DNA from: Acholeplasmatales bacterium Tener_01
GTDB lineage: Bacteria; Bacillota_I; Bacilli_A; ML615J-28; CAG-698
NCBI GenBank assembly: GCA_001604495.1
Contig: LVBR01000080.1
Location: 1-14,427, forward strand
DNA: 14,427 nt
Reading direction: 5' to 3'
The notes below the pieces were generated by a model. The model had not been told where the DNA came from. It searched no databases and saw only the letters and a list, made by a program, of their open reading frames with translations. A program made the translations under genes and the position numbers. Positions 7,274 through 14,347 of this stretch are shown in pieces (positions within the stretch are counted from its first letter, which is position 1; each line of letters starts with the position of its first letter).

Positions 7274-7797
7274 TATCTCACCACCTTTTGAAATTTCTTT
7301 ATCGCTCTTTGATAAATCGAACTTGTTGTTGATATAGGTAGATGATATTTTTCCGCAATCTCTTTAAATGAGTAATCATAGACAGCATGTAGCAAAATAA
7401 TATTAATTTCTTTCGAATTCAATACTCTTTCCATATCATGTATCAAATCATAATATCCTCTATCACTTTCTATTTGAGCGTCTTTCTTTATGTATTCATC
7501 ATCGTATACTATATCAACATCACTATCCTTCTTTTTAATGAAGTTAATAGTCTCATTTTTAGCAATCTTAACAAGATATCCTTTTATATTAGTTATATCT
7601 TTTTCAATGAAGACACTAGAAAATTTAATGAAACAGTCATCAATCAAATCATCAACATCTTCCTTTCTAGATACATACTTACTAATAATATACCCAACAA
7701 GTCCTGAGTATTCTTTGTAAATCTCATTAAAAATGCTTTCTAATTTTTCAACATTTCTCTTTTTCTTTGCATGCAAAAGTCTTTCTTCTAGGGTCAT
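7273..7797 (-). CDS. ECF-family RNA polymerase sigma factor
   Basis: This 174-residue protein is of typical ECF length. Residues 20-90 form sigma region 2: EDVDDLIDDCFIKFSS at 46-61 carries the acidic core-binding helix, and IKGYLVKIAKNETINFIKK matches the -10 recognition helix region. Residues 123-170 form region 4, with a helix-turn-helix (SFKEIAEKYHLPISTTSSIY) that would read the -35. A short acidic linker joins them. The ATG is preceded by GGAGGAG. The gene sits after the trmD terminator and is coupled to the membrane protein downstream. It probably controls envelope or secretion genes, and the adjacent secreted peptidases are the obvious candidates. No motif shared by its own upstream region and theirs could be recognised, so this link is unproven. 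Confidence 0.85.
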   Translation of the reverse strand: MTLEERLLHAKKKRNVEKLESIFNEIYKEYSGLVGYIISKYVSRKEDVDDLIDDCFIKFSSVFIEKDITNIKGYLVKIAKNETINFIKKKDSDVDIVYDDEYIKKDAQIESDRGYYDLIHDMERVLNSKEINIILLHAVYDYSFKEIAEKYHLPISTTSSIYQRAIKKFQKVVR

Positions 7798-7853
7798 ATA
7801 ACTCCTCCGACTATATAGACAACTTTTTTATATTTTTTTACGCATTAATACTA

Positions 7854-7883
7854 AAATAATCTCACATTTCTGTGAGATTATTT
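7854..7883 (-). terminator. Intrinsic terminator at the trmD stop
   Basis: A perfect 13-base inverted repeat (7854-7866 with 7871-7883) has a 4-base loop. It includes the trmD TAA stop at 7878-7880. On the minus strand it is followed by a modest U-rich tail (the stem's own TTATTT end, then TAG). It separates trmD from the sigma factor gene. Confidence 0.7.
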
Positions 7884-8606
7884 GTTTTCTTCTTCTAACT
7901 CTTTTAGTAATATACTATCTTCTTTTGATAATTCCTTACCTATAAGTAAATCAGGACGATATTTTTTAGTTAATCTTAGTGATTCTTTTCTTCTATATTT
8001 CCTTATATTCTCATGATGTCCATTAACTAAGACACTAGGAACCTCGTGTCCTTCAAATTCTACAGGTCGAGTATATTGAGGATATTCAAGCAAATCACTA
8101 GAGAAGCTCTCGTCAACTGTTGATTCGCTGTTACCTAAAACATTAGGAATTAGCCTAATAACACTATCATAGATTGCTAATGCCGCAATCTCTCCACCAG
8201 TTAAGATGTAATCACCAATTGAAATCCCTTCATCTACATAATTCATTATACGATAATCTATTCCTTCATAGTGGCCACATATAATAATCAAGTGATCAAT
8301 TTTACTTAATTCTACTGCTTTCTTTTGATTATAAGTCTTAGCTTGTGCTGTAGTAATAACTTTATATGCTTTTTCATATCCAGGAATTGATCTTAAGCAA
8401 TCAACAATTGGTTGAACCTCAATAATCATTCCAGCACCACCACCATAAGAATAGTCATCTACTCTTTTGTTTGCTTTACGAGAATAGTCGCGAAAGTCGT
8501 GAATATGCACTTCTATCAAATTACTATCGATTGCTCTTTTTGAAATAGATGAGTTAATAATTCCCTCAATCATTTCAGGAAATAATGTTAGTATGTCTAT
8601 TCTCAT
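7878..8606 (-). CDS. trmD: tRNA (guanine-N1)-methyltransferase TrmD
   Basis: This 242-residue protein is full length for the family. TrmD uses S-adenosylmethionine to methylate N1 of G37, next to the anticodon, in tRNAs with G36. This prevents +1 frameshifting. Family blocks are all present: RIDILTLFPEM at the start, DDYSYGGGAGM (50-60), GHYEGID (111-117), the SAM-binding trefoil-knot segment GISIGDYILTGGE (127-139), and the LLEYPQYTRP block (172-181). SD AGGAGG precedes the ATG. It starts 9 bases after rimM, the usual partner order in Firmicutes. The usual next gene, rplS (L19), is missing here, and a terminator follows at once. Confidence 0.97.
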   Translation of the reverse strand: MRIDILTLFPEMIEGIINSSISKRAIDSNLIEVHIHDFRDYSRKANKRVDDYSYGGGAGMIIEVQPIVDCLRSIPGYEKAYKVITTAQAKTYNQKKAVELSKIDHLIIICGHYEGIDYRIMNYVDEGISIGDYILTGGEIAALAIYDSVIRLIPNVLGNSESTVDESFSSDLLEYPQYTRPVEFEGHEVPSVLVNGHHENIRKYRRKESLRLTKKYRPDLLIGKELSKEDSILLKELEEENK

Positions 8607-8615
8607 AATAACCTC

Positions 8616-9119
8616 CTATACTAGTCCTTCAATAGGATTAATATATATCTTTTTGTTGTCTAAATCAACATCTTCAATAAATTCACTAACAAAAGGAACT
8701 AATACTTGCTTTTCATTTTCTTTTTTTATAACTAATATAGCTCCTTGAGGAACTTCCATAACATCAACAACTTCACCAATTAAGTTATCTTTATCATATG
8801 CTATAAGTCCAATCAAATCATCGTAATAATAATTGTCTTTATCTAGGTCTTTTAGTGATTCTTTTGATACATATATTGTTTTACCAACATAACCTAAAAC
8901 ATCATTGATATTTGTAATATTATTAAAGGTGATAAGAGCCATTCCTTTGTGAACTCTAAATGAATCGATTTTTATTTCTCTATATTCTTTGCCATCTAAA
9001 ACATACAAAATGTTACCTTTTTTGAACCTTTCTTCTGGCTTAGATGAAGTTATAGATACTTTAACTTCGCCTTTAATAGCATGTGTTGCTATTATTTTTC
9101 CTACTTCTAAATATTTCAT
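8616..9119 (-). CDS. rimM: 16S rRNA maturation factor RimM
   Basis: This 167-residue protein is of normal length. The N-terminal RimM domain starts YLEVGKIIATHAIKGEVKV. The C-terminal PRC-barrel has YYYDDLIG (97-104), VPQGAILVI and the LVPFVSEFI...NPIEGLV ending typical of the family. RimM binds ribosomal protein S19 and assists assembly of the 30S head. The ATG overlaps the stop of the upstream P-type ATPase as ATGA, so translation is probably coupled. A separate SD (GAGGGTGG) lies within the ATPase gene's last codons. This linkage to a metal efflux gene is not the usual arrangement, where rimM follows khpA or ylqD. Confidence 0.96.
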   Translation of the reverse strand: MKYLEVGKIIATHAIKGEVKVSITSSKPEERFKKGNILYVLDGKEYREIKIDSFRVHKGMALITFNNITNINDVLGYVGKTIYVSKESLKDLDKDNYYYDDLIGLIAYDKDNLIGEVVDVMEVPQGAILVIKKENEKQVLVPFVSEFIEDVDLDNKKIYINPIEGLV

Positions 9120-11551
9120 TCTTTATCCACCCTCATTGCTCTTATAGAATTAAGTACTGCAAGTAGTGATACTCCAACGTCAGCAAATATTGCTTCATAC
9201 ATTAGAATTTGGTTGATCCAACCAACTCCTATAACACTAATTGCTAGTACACCAACTTTAACGATAAGTGCTAATACAACATTTTCAATAACAATTCGTT
9301 TAGTTTTCTTGGCAATTTTGATTGCTTTAGGGATGTTATTTAAATCATCAGTCATTAAAACAACATCAGCAACTTCAATAGCAGCATCACTTCCAAGTGC
9401 TCCCATGGCAATACCAACATCACTAGCACTTAGTACTGGTGTATCATTTACCCCGTCTCCAACAAATGCCACTTTTCCTTTGCCTTCTAAATCTTCTTTT
9501 AATTCAAGCATTTTATCTACTTTATCTAAAGGAGTCATTTCACTAAAGTAACTATCTACTGTTGTTTTAAAAGCTACTTCATTAGCAATTTCTTCATTAT
9601 CACCAGTTAGCATAACCACTTTTTCAACTCCAACAGCTTTCATTTTAGCAATTGTTGTTTTAGCATTTGATTTAATACGATCTCTAAATACAAAATAGCC
9701 AGCATTAACACCATTAATAGATATTGTAAAGTTATTTAATTTCTTTACTTCTTTATTGATTTGAATGCCTTTTGATTCTAAGAACTCTTTTCTTCCAATC
9801 CACACTTCAACTCCATCAATATTAGCTCCTATTCCTCTTTCTTCAGCCTCACTAATCCTTTCAACAATAGTAGGATTAATAGGTTTATTGTATGCTTCAA
9901 CTATACAATGAGCAATTGGATGGTTAGATAGACTTTCGGCATGAGCTGCATAATACATTATTTTATCTTTTGAATAATTAGATGTACTTATTACTTTCTT
10001 TAAAACGTATTTACCTTCAGTAATAGTTCCTGTCTTATCTAATGCTACAACCTTGATATCAGTTAGTGCTTCTAAATAGTTACTTCCTTTAATTAAAATA
10101 CCTTCTTTACTAGCTCCGCCAATTCCTCCAAAGAATCCAAGTGGGACTGATAAAACTAGTGCACATGGGCAACTAACAACCAAGAATATTAGAGCAATTC
10201 TAATTGATTCTTTGTATCCCGCCCAATCAAGTGTATATTTATTACTTATTATTGGAAGTAGTGCTCCAAGTAATACCGCTAAAATTACTACAGTAGGAGT
10301 ATAGTAGCGAGCAAATTTAGAAATAAAGTTTTCACTCTTACTTTTTTTGCTGCTGGCATTTTCTACCATATTTAATACTTTAGCAACCATTGAGTCTTCG
10401 TAGATCTTTTCAACCTTAACAATAATATTACCACTCTTTAAAATACTACCAGATAAAACCTTATCTCCTTCTTTAACGTATTTTTCAAGACTTTCTCCTG
10501 TTAAAGCTGATTCATCTACTTCAGCATTACCACTTACGATTACACCATCTAGTGGCACTTTGTCACCAACTTTAATAACAACTTCATCCCCAACAATTAC
10601 TTCTTTAGGGTTCATTTCAACAATCGCACCATCTACTAATACACTAGCAACTTGAGGTTGAATGTTAATAAGTGATTTAATAGAGTTTCTTGTCCTATCA
10701 ACAACATAATCTTGTAAGAATTCACCTAATTGATAAAACACCATAACAAACATCGCTTCATCATAATATCTAATAGCTAAAGCGACGATTGTGGCTAGGG
10801 CCATTAAGAATTGTTCATCAAAAACATGACCATGAATTGCATTACGAAGCGCTCCAGTTAGGACTTTTCTTCCTAAAGCAATGTATGCAGGAATATAAGT
10901 GCTATAAACAATCACTATTTTCCAAGTAATTGTATAATTAAATACATTAAATCCATCTTCAAATTTAGCAATATTAAAGATTGTTTTAGTGATAAAACCT
11001 AAAAGGAATATAACGCCCGCAATTATTAACTCACGTTTTCTTCCTTTTGTTAATCCTTCTTCCTCTTCCTCTTTTTCATTTACATCTTCAGAAATATCTA
11101 AAACTTCAATATTACTATCAACATCATGTGCTATTTTTTTAACGGTTTCTTTAAGTGAAGCTATTGCTTCATCACTTGTTGTTTCTATAATAAATTTTCC
11201 TGTCGTAAAATCTGCACTAATATAGTCATTCTCTATAGTTCTTTTTGCTCTTCTTTCTATTGTATTAGCGCAGTTTGCACAATCTAAGTTCTTTAATATA
11301 AGCACTTTTCTTTTAACTGGCTTATATTCTCTTTCAACCATATCAATATCTTCATTTATTTTTTCGATTTCTTCTTTAACTAAATCGATAATACTATCAG
11401 TAGTATCAAGAGTTAATACTTGAGTTTCTTTATTTAGTTTGTAATTATCTTTACCAACTTTGTTATTTAAAATAACTTCAATTCTAAATAATTCTCCACT
11501 ACTAACATTTTCTAACTTAAATTGTCTCTTCATATTCAATATGTGAAGCAT
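9116..11551 (-). CDS. P1B-type zinc/cadmium/lead-exporting ATPase (ZntA/CadA-like)
   Basis: This is an 811-residue heavy-metal pump. An N-terminal segment (about 7-70) has the heavy-metal-associated fold pattern but no CxxC, with VSSGE at the expected place. A second such domain has LDCANCAN (89-96), with metal-binding Cys91 and Cys94. Then come membrane helices, the actuator TGES (351-354), the intramembrane SCPCALVLSVP (460-470), the phosphorylation site DKTGT (Asp505), the nucleotide-domain HP (544-545) and the hinge GDGVND (698-703). Asn757/Lys765 in the seventh helix and Asp791 (ADVG) in the eighth fit the Zn/Cd/Pb subclass rather than copper. An acidic run (EKEEEEE) follows the second metal domain. 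The start is uncertain, Met1 at 11551 or Met7 at 11533; neither has a good SD, which suggests coupling to arsR, with which it overlaps. Confidence 0.93.
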   Translation of the reverse strand: MLHILNMKRQFKLENVSSGELFRIEVILNNKVGKDNYKLNKETQVLTLDTTDSIIDLVKEEIEKINEDIDMVEREYKPVKRKVLILKNLDCANCANTIERRAKRTIENDYISADFTTGKFIIETTSDEAIASLKETVKKIAHDVDSNIEVLDISEDVNEKEEEEEGLTKGRKRELIIAGVIFLLGFITKTIFNIAKFEDGFNVFNYTITWKIVIVYSTYIPAYIALGRKVLTGALRNAIHGHVFDEQFLMALATIVALAIRYYDEAMFVMVFYQLGEFLQDYVVDRTRNSIKSLINIQPQVASVLVDGAIVEMNPKEVIVGDEVVIKVGDKVPLDGVIVSGNAEVDESALTGESLEKYVKEGDKVLSGSILKSGNIIVKVEKIYEDSMVAKVLNMVENASSKKSKSENFISKFARYYTPTVVILAVLLGALLPIISNKYTLDWAGYKESIRIALIFLVVSCPCALVLSVPLGFFGGIGGASKEGILIKGSNYLEALTDIKVVALDKTGTITEGKYVLKKVISTSNYSKDKIMYYAAHAESLSNHPIAHCIVEAYNKPINPTIVERISEAEERGIGANIDGVEVWIGRKEFLESKGIQINKEVKKLNNFTISINGVNAGYFVFRDRIKSNAKTTIAKMKAVGVEKVVMLTGDNEEIANEVAFKTTVDSYFSEMTPLDKVDKMLELKEDLEGKGKVAFVGDGVNDTPVLSASDVGIAMGALGSDAAIEVADVVLMTDDLNNIPKAIKIAKKTKRIVIENVVLALIVKVGVLAISVIGVGWINQILMYEAIFADVGVSLLAVLNSIRAMRVDKE

Positions 11552-11831
11552 GAGTTAGAGCTTGCTCAATGATATTCTTTATATGATGATCATCTAAAGA
11601 ATAGTATACTTCTTTTCCTTTTCTTTCTACTTTAACGATATGATATAGTTTCAACATTTGAAGTTGATGGCTTACAGCTGATTGTTCCATTCCAATCTCT
11701 TCGCAGATAGTATTAACACTTTTTTCTTTATCAAAGATTGATAAAAGAATGCTTAGTCTTGTTGAATTACCTAAGGCCTTAAGCATATTAACACTTTCTA
11801 CTAGATTTTTATTATTTACTATGTTTTGCAT
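11517..11831 (-). CDS. ArsR/SmtB-family metal-sensing repressor, CzrA-like zinc site
   Basis: This 104-residue winged-helix repressor is of family length. The recognition HTH spans about 38-62 (VNTICEEIGMEQSAVSHQLQ), followed by the wing VERKGKEVYYSLD. The last helix carries Asp81, His83, His94 and His97, spaced D-x-H-x10-H-x2-H. This is exactly the alpha-5 zinc/cobalt site of staphylococcal CzrA (SmtB has Glu at the last position). No CxC motif of the alpha-3 lead/cadmium site is seen (ICEEIG has a single Cys). It should repress its own operon and release DNA on binding zinc or cobalt. SD GAGG lies 8 bases before the ATG. The 3' end overlaps the ATPase gene by 35 bases. Confidence 0.93.
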   Translation of the reverse strand: MQNIVNNKNLVESVNMLKALGNSTRLSILLSIFDKEKSVNTICEEIGMEQSAVSHQLQMLKLYHIVKVERKGKEVYYSLDDHHIKNIIEQALTHASHIEYEETI

Positions 11832-11854
11832 ATTATTACCTCACACTAAACAAA

Positions 11855-11860
11855 ATTATA
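11855..11860 (-). promoter_or_regulatory. Candidate -10 box of the arsR-ATPase-rimM-trmD operon
   Basis: A perfect TATAAT lies on the minus strand 24 bases upstream of the arsR ATG. The -35 position (ATTTTA at 17-base spacing) is poor. An alternative -10 (TATGAT, complement of 11941-11946) would place the operator-like palindrome just after the start site. Neither is certain. Confidence 0.35.
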
Positions 11861-11913
11861 CTCTTTTAAAAATAAAATAAAATGGAATAATCTACTATTT
11901 CAGATTAAAATCT

Positions 11914-11931
11914 TATGAATAAATGCTCATA
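11914..11931. promoter_or_regulatory. Candidate ArsR/CzrA operator
   Basis: TATGA, 8 bases, TCATA form an inverted repeat resembling the TGAA-N6-TTCA core of SmtB/CzrA/CadC operators. One half is TATGAA and the other reads TATGAG on the opposite strand. Overlapping inverted repeats extend it to the right: ATAAATG / CATTTAT at 11919-11925 and 11936-11942, and ATGAAT / ATTCAT at 11915-11920 and 11933-11938. It lies about 85 bases upstream of the arsR ATG. Confidence 0.45.
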
Positions 11932-11952
11932 TATTCATTTATCATAAAATAA

Positions 11953-11979
11953 TAAAAAAATACCAGTAAAAACTGGTAT
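11953..11979 (-). terminator. Intrinsic terminator of rpsP-khpA
   Basis: ATACCAGT / ACTGGTAT (11960-11967 with 11972-11979) is a perfect 8-pair stem with a 4-base loop. On the minus strand it is followed by a run of Ts (11954-11959) and further T-rich DNA. It lies 5 bases after the khpA stop and separates this transcript from arsR. Confidence 0.85.
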
Positions 11980-11984
11980 ATTTG

Positions 11985-12236
11985 CTAGAATGTATCAACT
12001 GATACTTCAATTTTCTTACCAAAACGTGATGCACATGCATAAGCAATAGTTCTGATTGAATTAATAACGCGACCCTTCTTGCCAATAACACGGCCCAAGT
12101 CTTCACTATTAACCATAATTTGAACATCAATGCAGTCATCTTCTTCTGAGAAAATCTTAACCATTACTTCGTCAGGATAAATAACCAAAGGCTTAACTAA
12201 TTCAGCTAAGAATTGTTCATAATTAATTTCGTTCAT
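11985..12236 (-). CDS. khpA: KH-domain RNA-binding protein KhpA (YlqC family)
   Basis: This 83-residue protein consists of one KH domain. The nucleic-acid-binding loop is VIGKKGRVI (50-58), flanked by VMVKIF and IDVQIMV strands and the IRTIAYACASRF helix. KhpA is a small global RNA binder that acts with KhpB/Jag in Firmicutes and affects cell division and length. Start ATG has SD AGGGGAG upstream. It begins 15 bases after the rpsP stop, which is the conserved rpsP-khpA pairing. Confidence 0.94.
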   Translation of the reverse strand: MNEINYEQFLAELVKPLVIYPDEVMVKIFSEEDDCIDVQIMVNSEDLGRVIGKKGRVINSIRTIAYACASRFGKKIEVSVDTF

Positions 12237-12251
12237 TATTTACTCCCCTGA

Positions 12252-12518
12252 TTACTTGTTGTTTTTTGTAAACTTTTCAATAATCCCCATCTTAGTGAAT
12301 AATGATTTAACAGTATCTGTAGGTTGAGCACCTTCTGCCAACCATTTAAGAGCCTTTTCTTCATCAATCTTCAATTGTTCAGCTTCTTTTTCAATTGGAT
12401 GATATAATCCAATGATTTCAATAAAGCGACCATCACGTGGGCTTGTTGAATTAGTAGCTACGATACGATAGTATGGGCGTTTCTTAGCGCCATATCTTTG
12501 TAATCTTAATTTTACCAT
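12252..12518 (-). CDS. rpsP: 30S ribosomal protein S16
   Basis: This 88-residue protein is of normal length. The N-terminus VKLRLQRYGAKKRPYYRIV and the following SPRDGRFIEIIGLYHP block are diagnostic of S16. S16 binds 16S rRNA early in 30S assembly. SD AGGAGG is placed 6 bases before the ATG. It is transcribed from a perfect-consensus promoter just upstream and is followed by khpA. Confidence 0.98.
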   Translation of the reverse strand: MVKLRLQRYGAKKRPYYRIVATNSTSPRDGRFIEIIGLYHPIEKEAEQLKIDEEKALKWLAEGAQPTDTVKSLFTKMGIIEKFTKNNK

Positions 12519-12544
12519 ATATTTCCTCCTACATTTTTTTAAAT

Positions 12545-12573
12545 ATTATACACCAAAAATAAAAACTTGTCAA
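12545..12573 (-). promoter_or_regulatory. Perfect-consensus sigmaA promoter of rpsP
   Basis: On the minus strand there is TTGACA (12568-12573), exactly 17 bases, then TATAAT (12545-12550), a full match to both consensus boxes. The -35 is part of the descending arm of the upstream gene's terminator. Transcription would start near 12538, giving a leader of about 20 bases that consists mostly of the SD. Confidence 0.93.
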
Positions 12574-12590
12574 GTGTTTTTACTTGACAA
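12553..12590 (-). terminator. Intrinsic terminator of the rsuA-like gene
   Basis: TTGTCAAGT / ACTTGACAA (12582-12590 with 12567-12575 on the minus strand) is a 9-pair stem with a 6-base loop. It is followed by GTTTTTATTTTT. The stem includes the gene's last codons and its TAA stop, and overlaps the rpsP -35 box. Confidence 0.85.
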
Positions 12591-13269
12591 ATATTTTATC
12601 TAGTTCTTCTTTTTTTAGTTCTTTGTATTCGCCTTCTTTTAAGCTTTCATCAAGCGTTAATGATCCAATCTTAATCCTTTTAAGATTAGTAACAACACAC
12701 CCAACTTCGTGACACATCTTCTTAATTTGATGAAACCTTCCTTCACATATTGAGATATTTGCACTACTAGTTGATAAAATCTCAAGTTTTGCTTCTTTTG
12801 TGTGATAAATTTCTTTATCAGTATCTATCAAATCAAAACCATTTTTAAAACTTTCAACGTGACTATTTATAAACTCACCATCCACTTCAACATAATATGT
12901 CTTATAAATATCACTTTTAGGTGAAGTAACTTTATGAATAAAGTCACCATCATTAGTTAATATAATAAGTCCGGTTGTATCAATATCAAGTCTGCCACAT
13001 ACTTTTAAATCTTTAACGCCACTTACAAGTTCTAAGACACTCTTTTCACCCGACGTTGTTGAAAGATATCCTTTAGGCTTATTTAGCATAAAATAACGGT
13101 ATTCTTTATATATTATTTCTTGATCATCTAAGTACACTTTACCTAAAACTTTTGTATCACCACTTTTAATAACATTACCATCTATTTTAATGCGCCCTGA
13201 TTTTATTAAAGATGTGGCTTCTTTTCTTGTTAAGTTGAGTGCATATGAAATGAATTTATCTAGCCTCAT
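12580..13269 (-). CDS. rsuA: RsuA-family 16S rRNA pseudouridine synthase
   Basis: This 229-residue protein has an N-terminal S4 RNA-binding domain (1-50, MRLDKFISYALNLTRKEATS) followed by the pseudouridine synthase core. GRLDIDTTGL (92-101) contains the catalytic Asp95, and EGRFHQIKKM (176-185) is the second family signature. RsuA converts U516 of 16S rRNA to pseudouridine. The length and single S4 domain fit RsuA better than RluB/RluF, but the exact target base cannot be read from sequence. SD AAGGAAG precedes the ATG. The gene overlaps the upstream UPF0223 gene by 14 bases, so the two are probably co-translated. Confidence 0.9.
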   Translation of the reverse strand: MRLDKFISYALNLTRKEATSLIKSGRIKIDGNVIKSGDTKVLGKVYLDDQEIIYKEYRYFMLNKPKGYLSTTSGEKSVLELVSGVKDLKVCGRLDIDTTGLIILTNDGDFIHKVTSPKSDIYKTYYVEVDGEFINSHVESFKNGFDLIDTDKEIYHTKEAKLEILSTSSANISICEGRFHQIKKMCHEVGCVVTNLKRIKIGSLTLDESLKEGEYKELKKEELDKIFVK

Positions 13270-13513
13270 CGCTAGTCACTTCCTTCATCACTCTATAAAT
13301 TGATATTCCACATTCATTAACCATCATTTTATCGTATTTTTTCTCCAATGATTTGCTTCTTAAAATGTTTTGGTATTCGTGATATTTTTCAATTAGAACC
13401 TTTTTATTTATTTTTTTAGTCTTAACATTTTCAATCATATTTAGAAATTCAATTATTTTAATAATCTCTAAAGCATTAAACATATCATAATCTATCTTAT
13501 ACTCTCTAACCAT
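13256..13513 (-). CDS. UPF0223 (YktA-like) family protein
   Basis: This is an 85-residue protein from the Met at 13513. An ATG at 13525 would add four residues, but only the 13513 start has a well placed SD (GGAG, 6 bases upstream, lying inside the first ATGGAG codons). The pattern YxIDYxxxxxLEIIKIIEFLNMIE...YHEYQNILRSKSLEKKYDKM...GISIYRVMK matches the UPF0223 family of Bacilli (B. subtilis YktA), recognised from memory. It is a small helical cytoplasmic protein of unknown function. It overlaps the pseudouridine synthase gene by 14 bases. It is divergent from def, with 90 bases between the starts. Confidence 0.75.
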   Translation of the reverse strand: MVREYKIDYDMFNALEIIKIIEFLNMIENVKTKKINKKVLIEKYHEYQNILRSKSLEKKYDKMMVNECGISIYRVMKEVTSDEAR

Positions 13514-13556
13514 AATAATCTCCATTACTAACTATTTAAATTTTATCATATTATTT

Positions 13557-13585
13557 TTTTTATTAAAAGAAAATTGTGATATAAT
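13557..13585 (+). promoter_or_regulatory. def promoter (extended -10)
   Basis: TGATATAAT at 13577-13585 is an extended -10 with a perfect TATAAT. The -35 (TTTTTA at 17-base spacing) is weak, as is usual with extended -10 promoters. The leader to the ATG at 13604 would be about 12 bases. A divergent AT-rich promoter for the UPF0223 gene (TATGAT on the minus strand, near 13550) probably shares this region. Confidence 0.7.
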
Positions 13586-13603
13586 AGTTGTGAGGTAATA
13601 ATT

Positions 13604-14179
13604 ATGCTTTTATATAATGATATAGTCAAAGAACAAGATCCCGTATTAAGACAAAAAGCTGCATTGGTTGATTTGCCCATTTCAACAAACGACCTAAGAA
13701 CTTTAAAAGAAATGGACGAATACTTAACAAATAGTTATGATCAAGAATTCGTCGCTAAATACAAGATTAGACCTGGAGTTGGAATTGCGGCTCCACAAGT
13801 TGGTGTTAGTAAAAGAATGTTTTGTATTCAAGCAGATGATGAAAAAGGCAATTTCCACCATTATATTGTTGTGAATCCTAAAATTATCTCTGAATCAGAA
13901 CAACTTACATTCTTACCAAATGGTGAAGGATGCTTATCTGTTGATAGAAATACTCAAGGACTTGTAATGCGCCATAAAAAGATCAAAGCACGCTGTCAAT
14001 TATTCAATTTTGATAAAGGTGACTTTGAAGAGACCATTTTAACATTAACTGGTTACATTGCTATTGTCTTTCAACATGAATATGATCATTTAGATGGTGT
14101 GTTATTTGTTGATAGAATTAACAAAGAAAATCCGTTCTTTGTTCCAGAGAATGCAAAAGCGCTAGAATTAGAAAAATAA
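13604..14179 (+). CDS. def: Peptide deformylase
   Basis: This 191-residue protein removes the N-formyl group from the starting methionine of new proteins at the ribosome. The three family motifs are intact: GVGIAAPQVG (58-67), EGCLS (108-112) with metal ligand Cys110, and QHEYDHLDG (157-165) with ligands His158 and His162 and catalytic Glu159. The length and insertions (for example around 43-56 and PNGEGCLSV) fit the type 2 Gram-positive enzymes. SD GAGGT lies about 9 bases before the ATG. It stands alone on the plus strand between its own promoter and terminator. Confidence 0.97.
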   Translation: MLLYNDIVKEQDPVLRQKAALVDLPISTNDLRTLKEMDEYLTNSYDQEFVAKYKIRPGVGIAAPQVGVSKRMFCIQADDEKGNFHHYIVVNPKIISESEQLTFLPNGEGCLSVDRNTQGLVMRHKKIKARCQLFNFDKGDFEETILTLTGYIAIVFQHEYDHLDGVLFVDRINKENPFFVPENAKALELEK

Positions 14180-14204
14180 AGCACATAAGTGCTTTATTTT
14201 TTTT
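14176..14204 (+). terminator. def terminator
   Basis: ATAAAGCAC / GTGCTTTAT (14176-14184 with 14189-14197) is a perfect 9-pair stem with loop ATAA and is followed by seven Ts. It overlaps the def stop codon. Confidence 0.92.
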
Positions 14205-14262
14205 GCTTTATAACGACACTTTATTTTACACTATATTTTATACATATATTTATAATCAAGCG

Positions 14263-14305
14263 ACCCTAGGGCTAATTTCAAACCTAAATTTATGAAATAT
14301 GGGGT
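14263..14305. other. Small GC-richer inverted-repeat element of unknown role
   Basis: In very AT-rich DNA there is a palindrome CCCTAGGG (14264-14271), then ATTTCA / TGAAAT (14275-14280 with 14293-14298), enclosed by ACCC / GGGT (14263-14266 with 14302-14305). TAGG (14267-14270) could also pair with CCTA (14283-14286) in the apical loop. A TATAAT lies at 14251-14256, so it might be transcribed as a leader, but the -35 there is poor. Confidence 0.3.
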
Positions 14306-14347
14306 ATTTTATTAAATAATTGCTAATTTTGTAAAAACGTTTAACTA

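Noticed and set aside
151..11551. Mycoplasma-type code (UGA as Trp)
   Set aside because: UGA ends the metallopeptidase and ATPase genes cleanly, and Trp positions use UGG.
11942..12139. A 65-codon minus-strand frame overlapping khpA
   Set aside because: It is an alternate frame of khpA, runs through the terminator and has no ribosome binding site.
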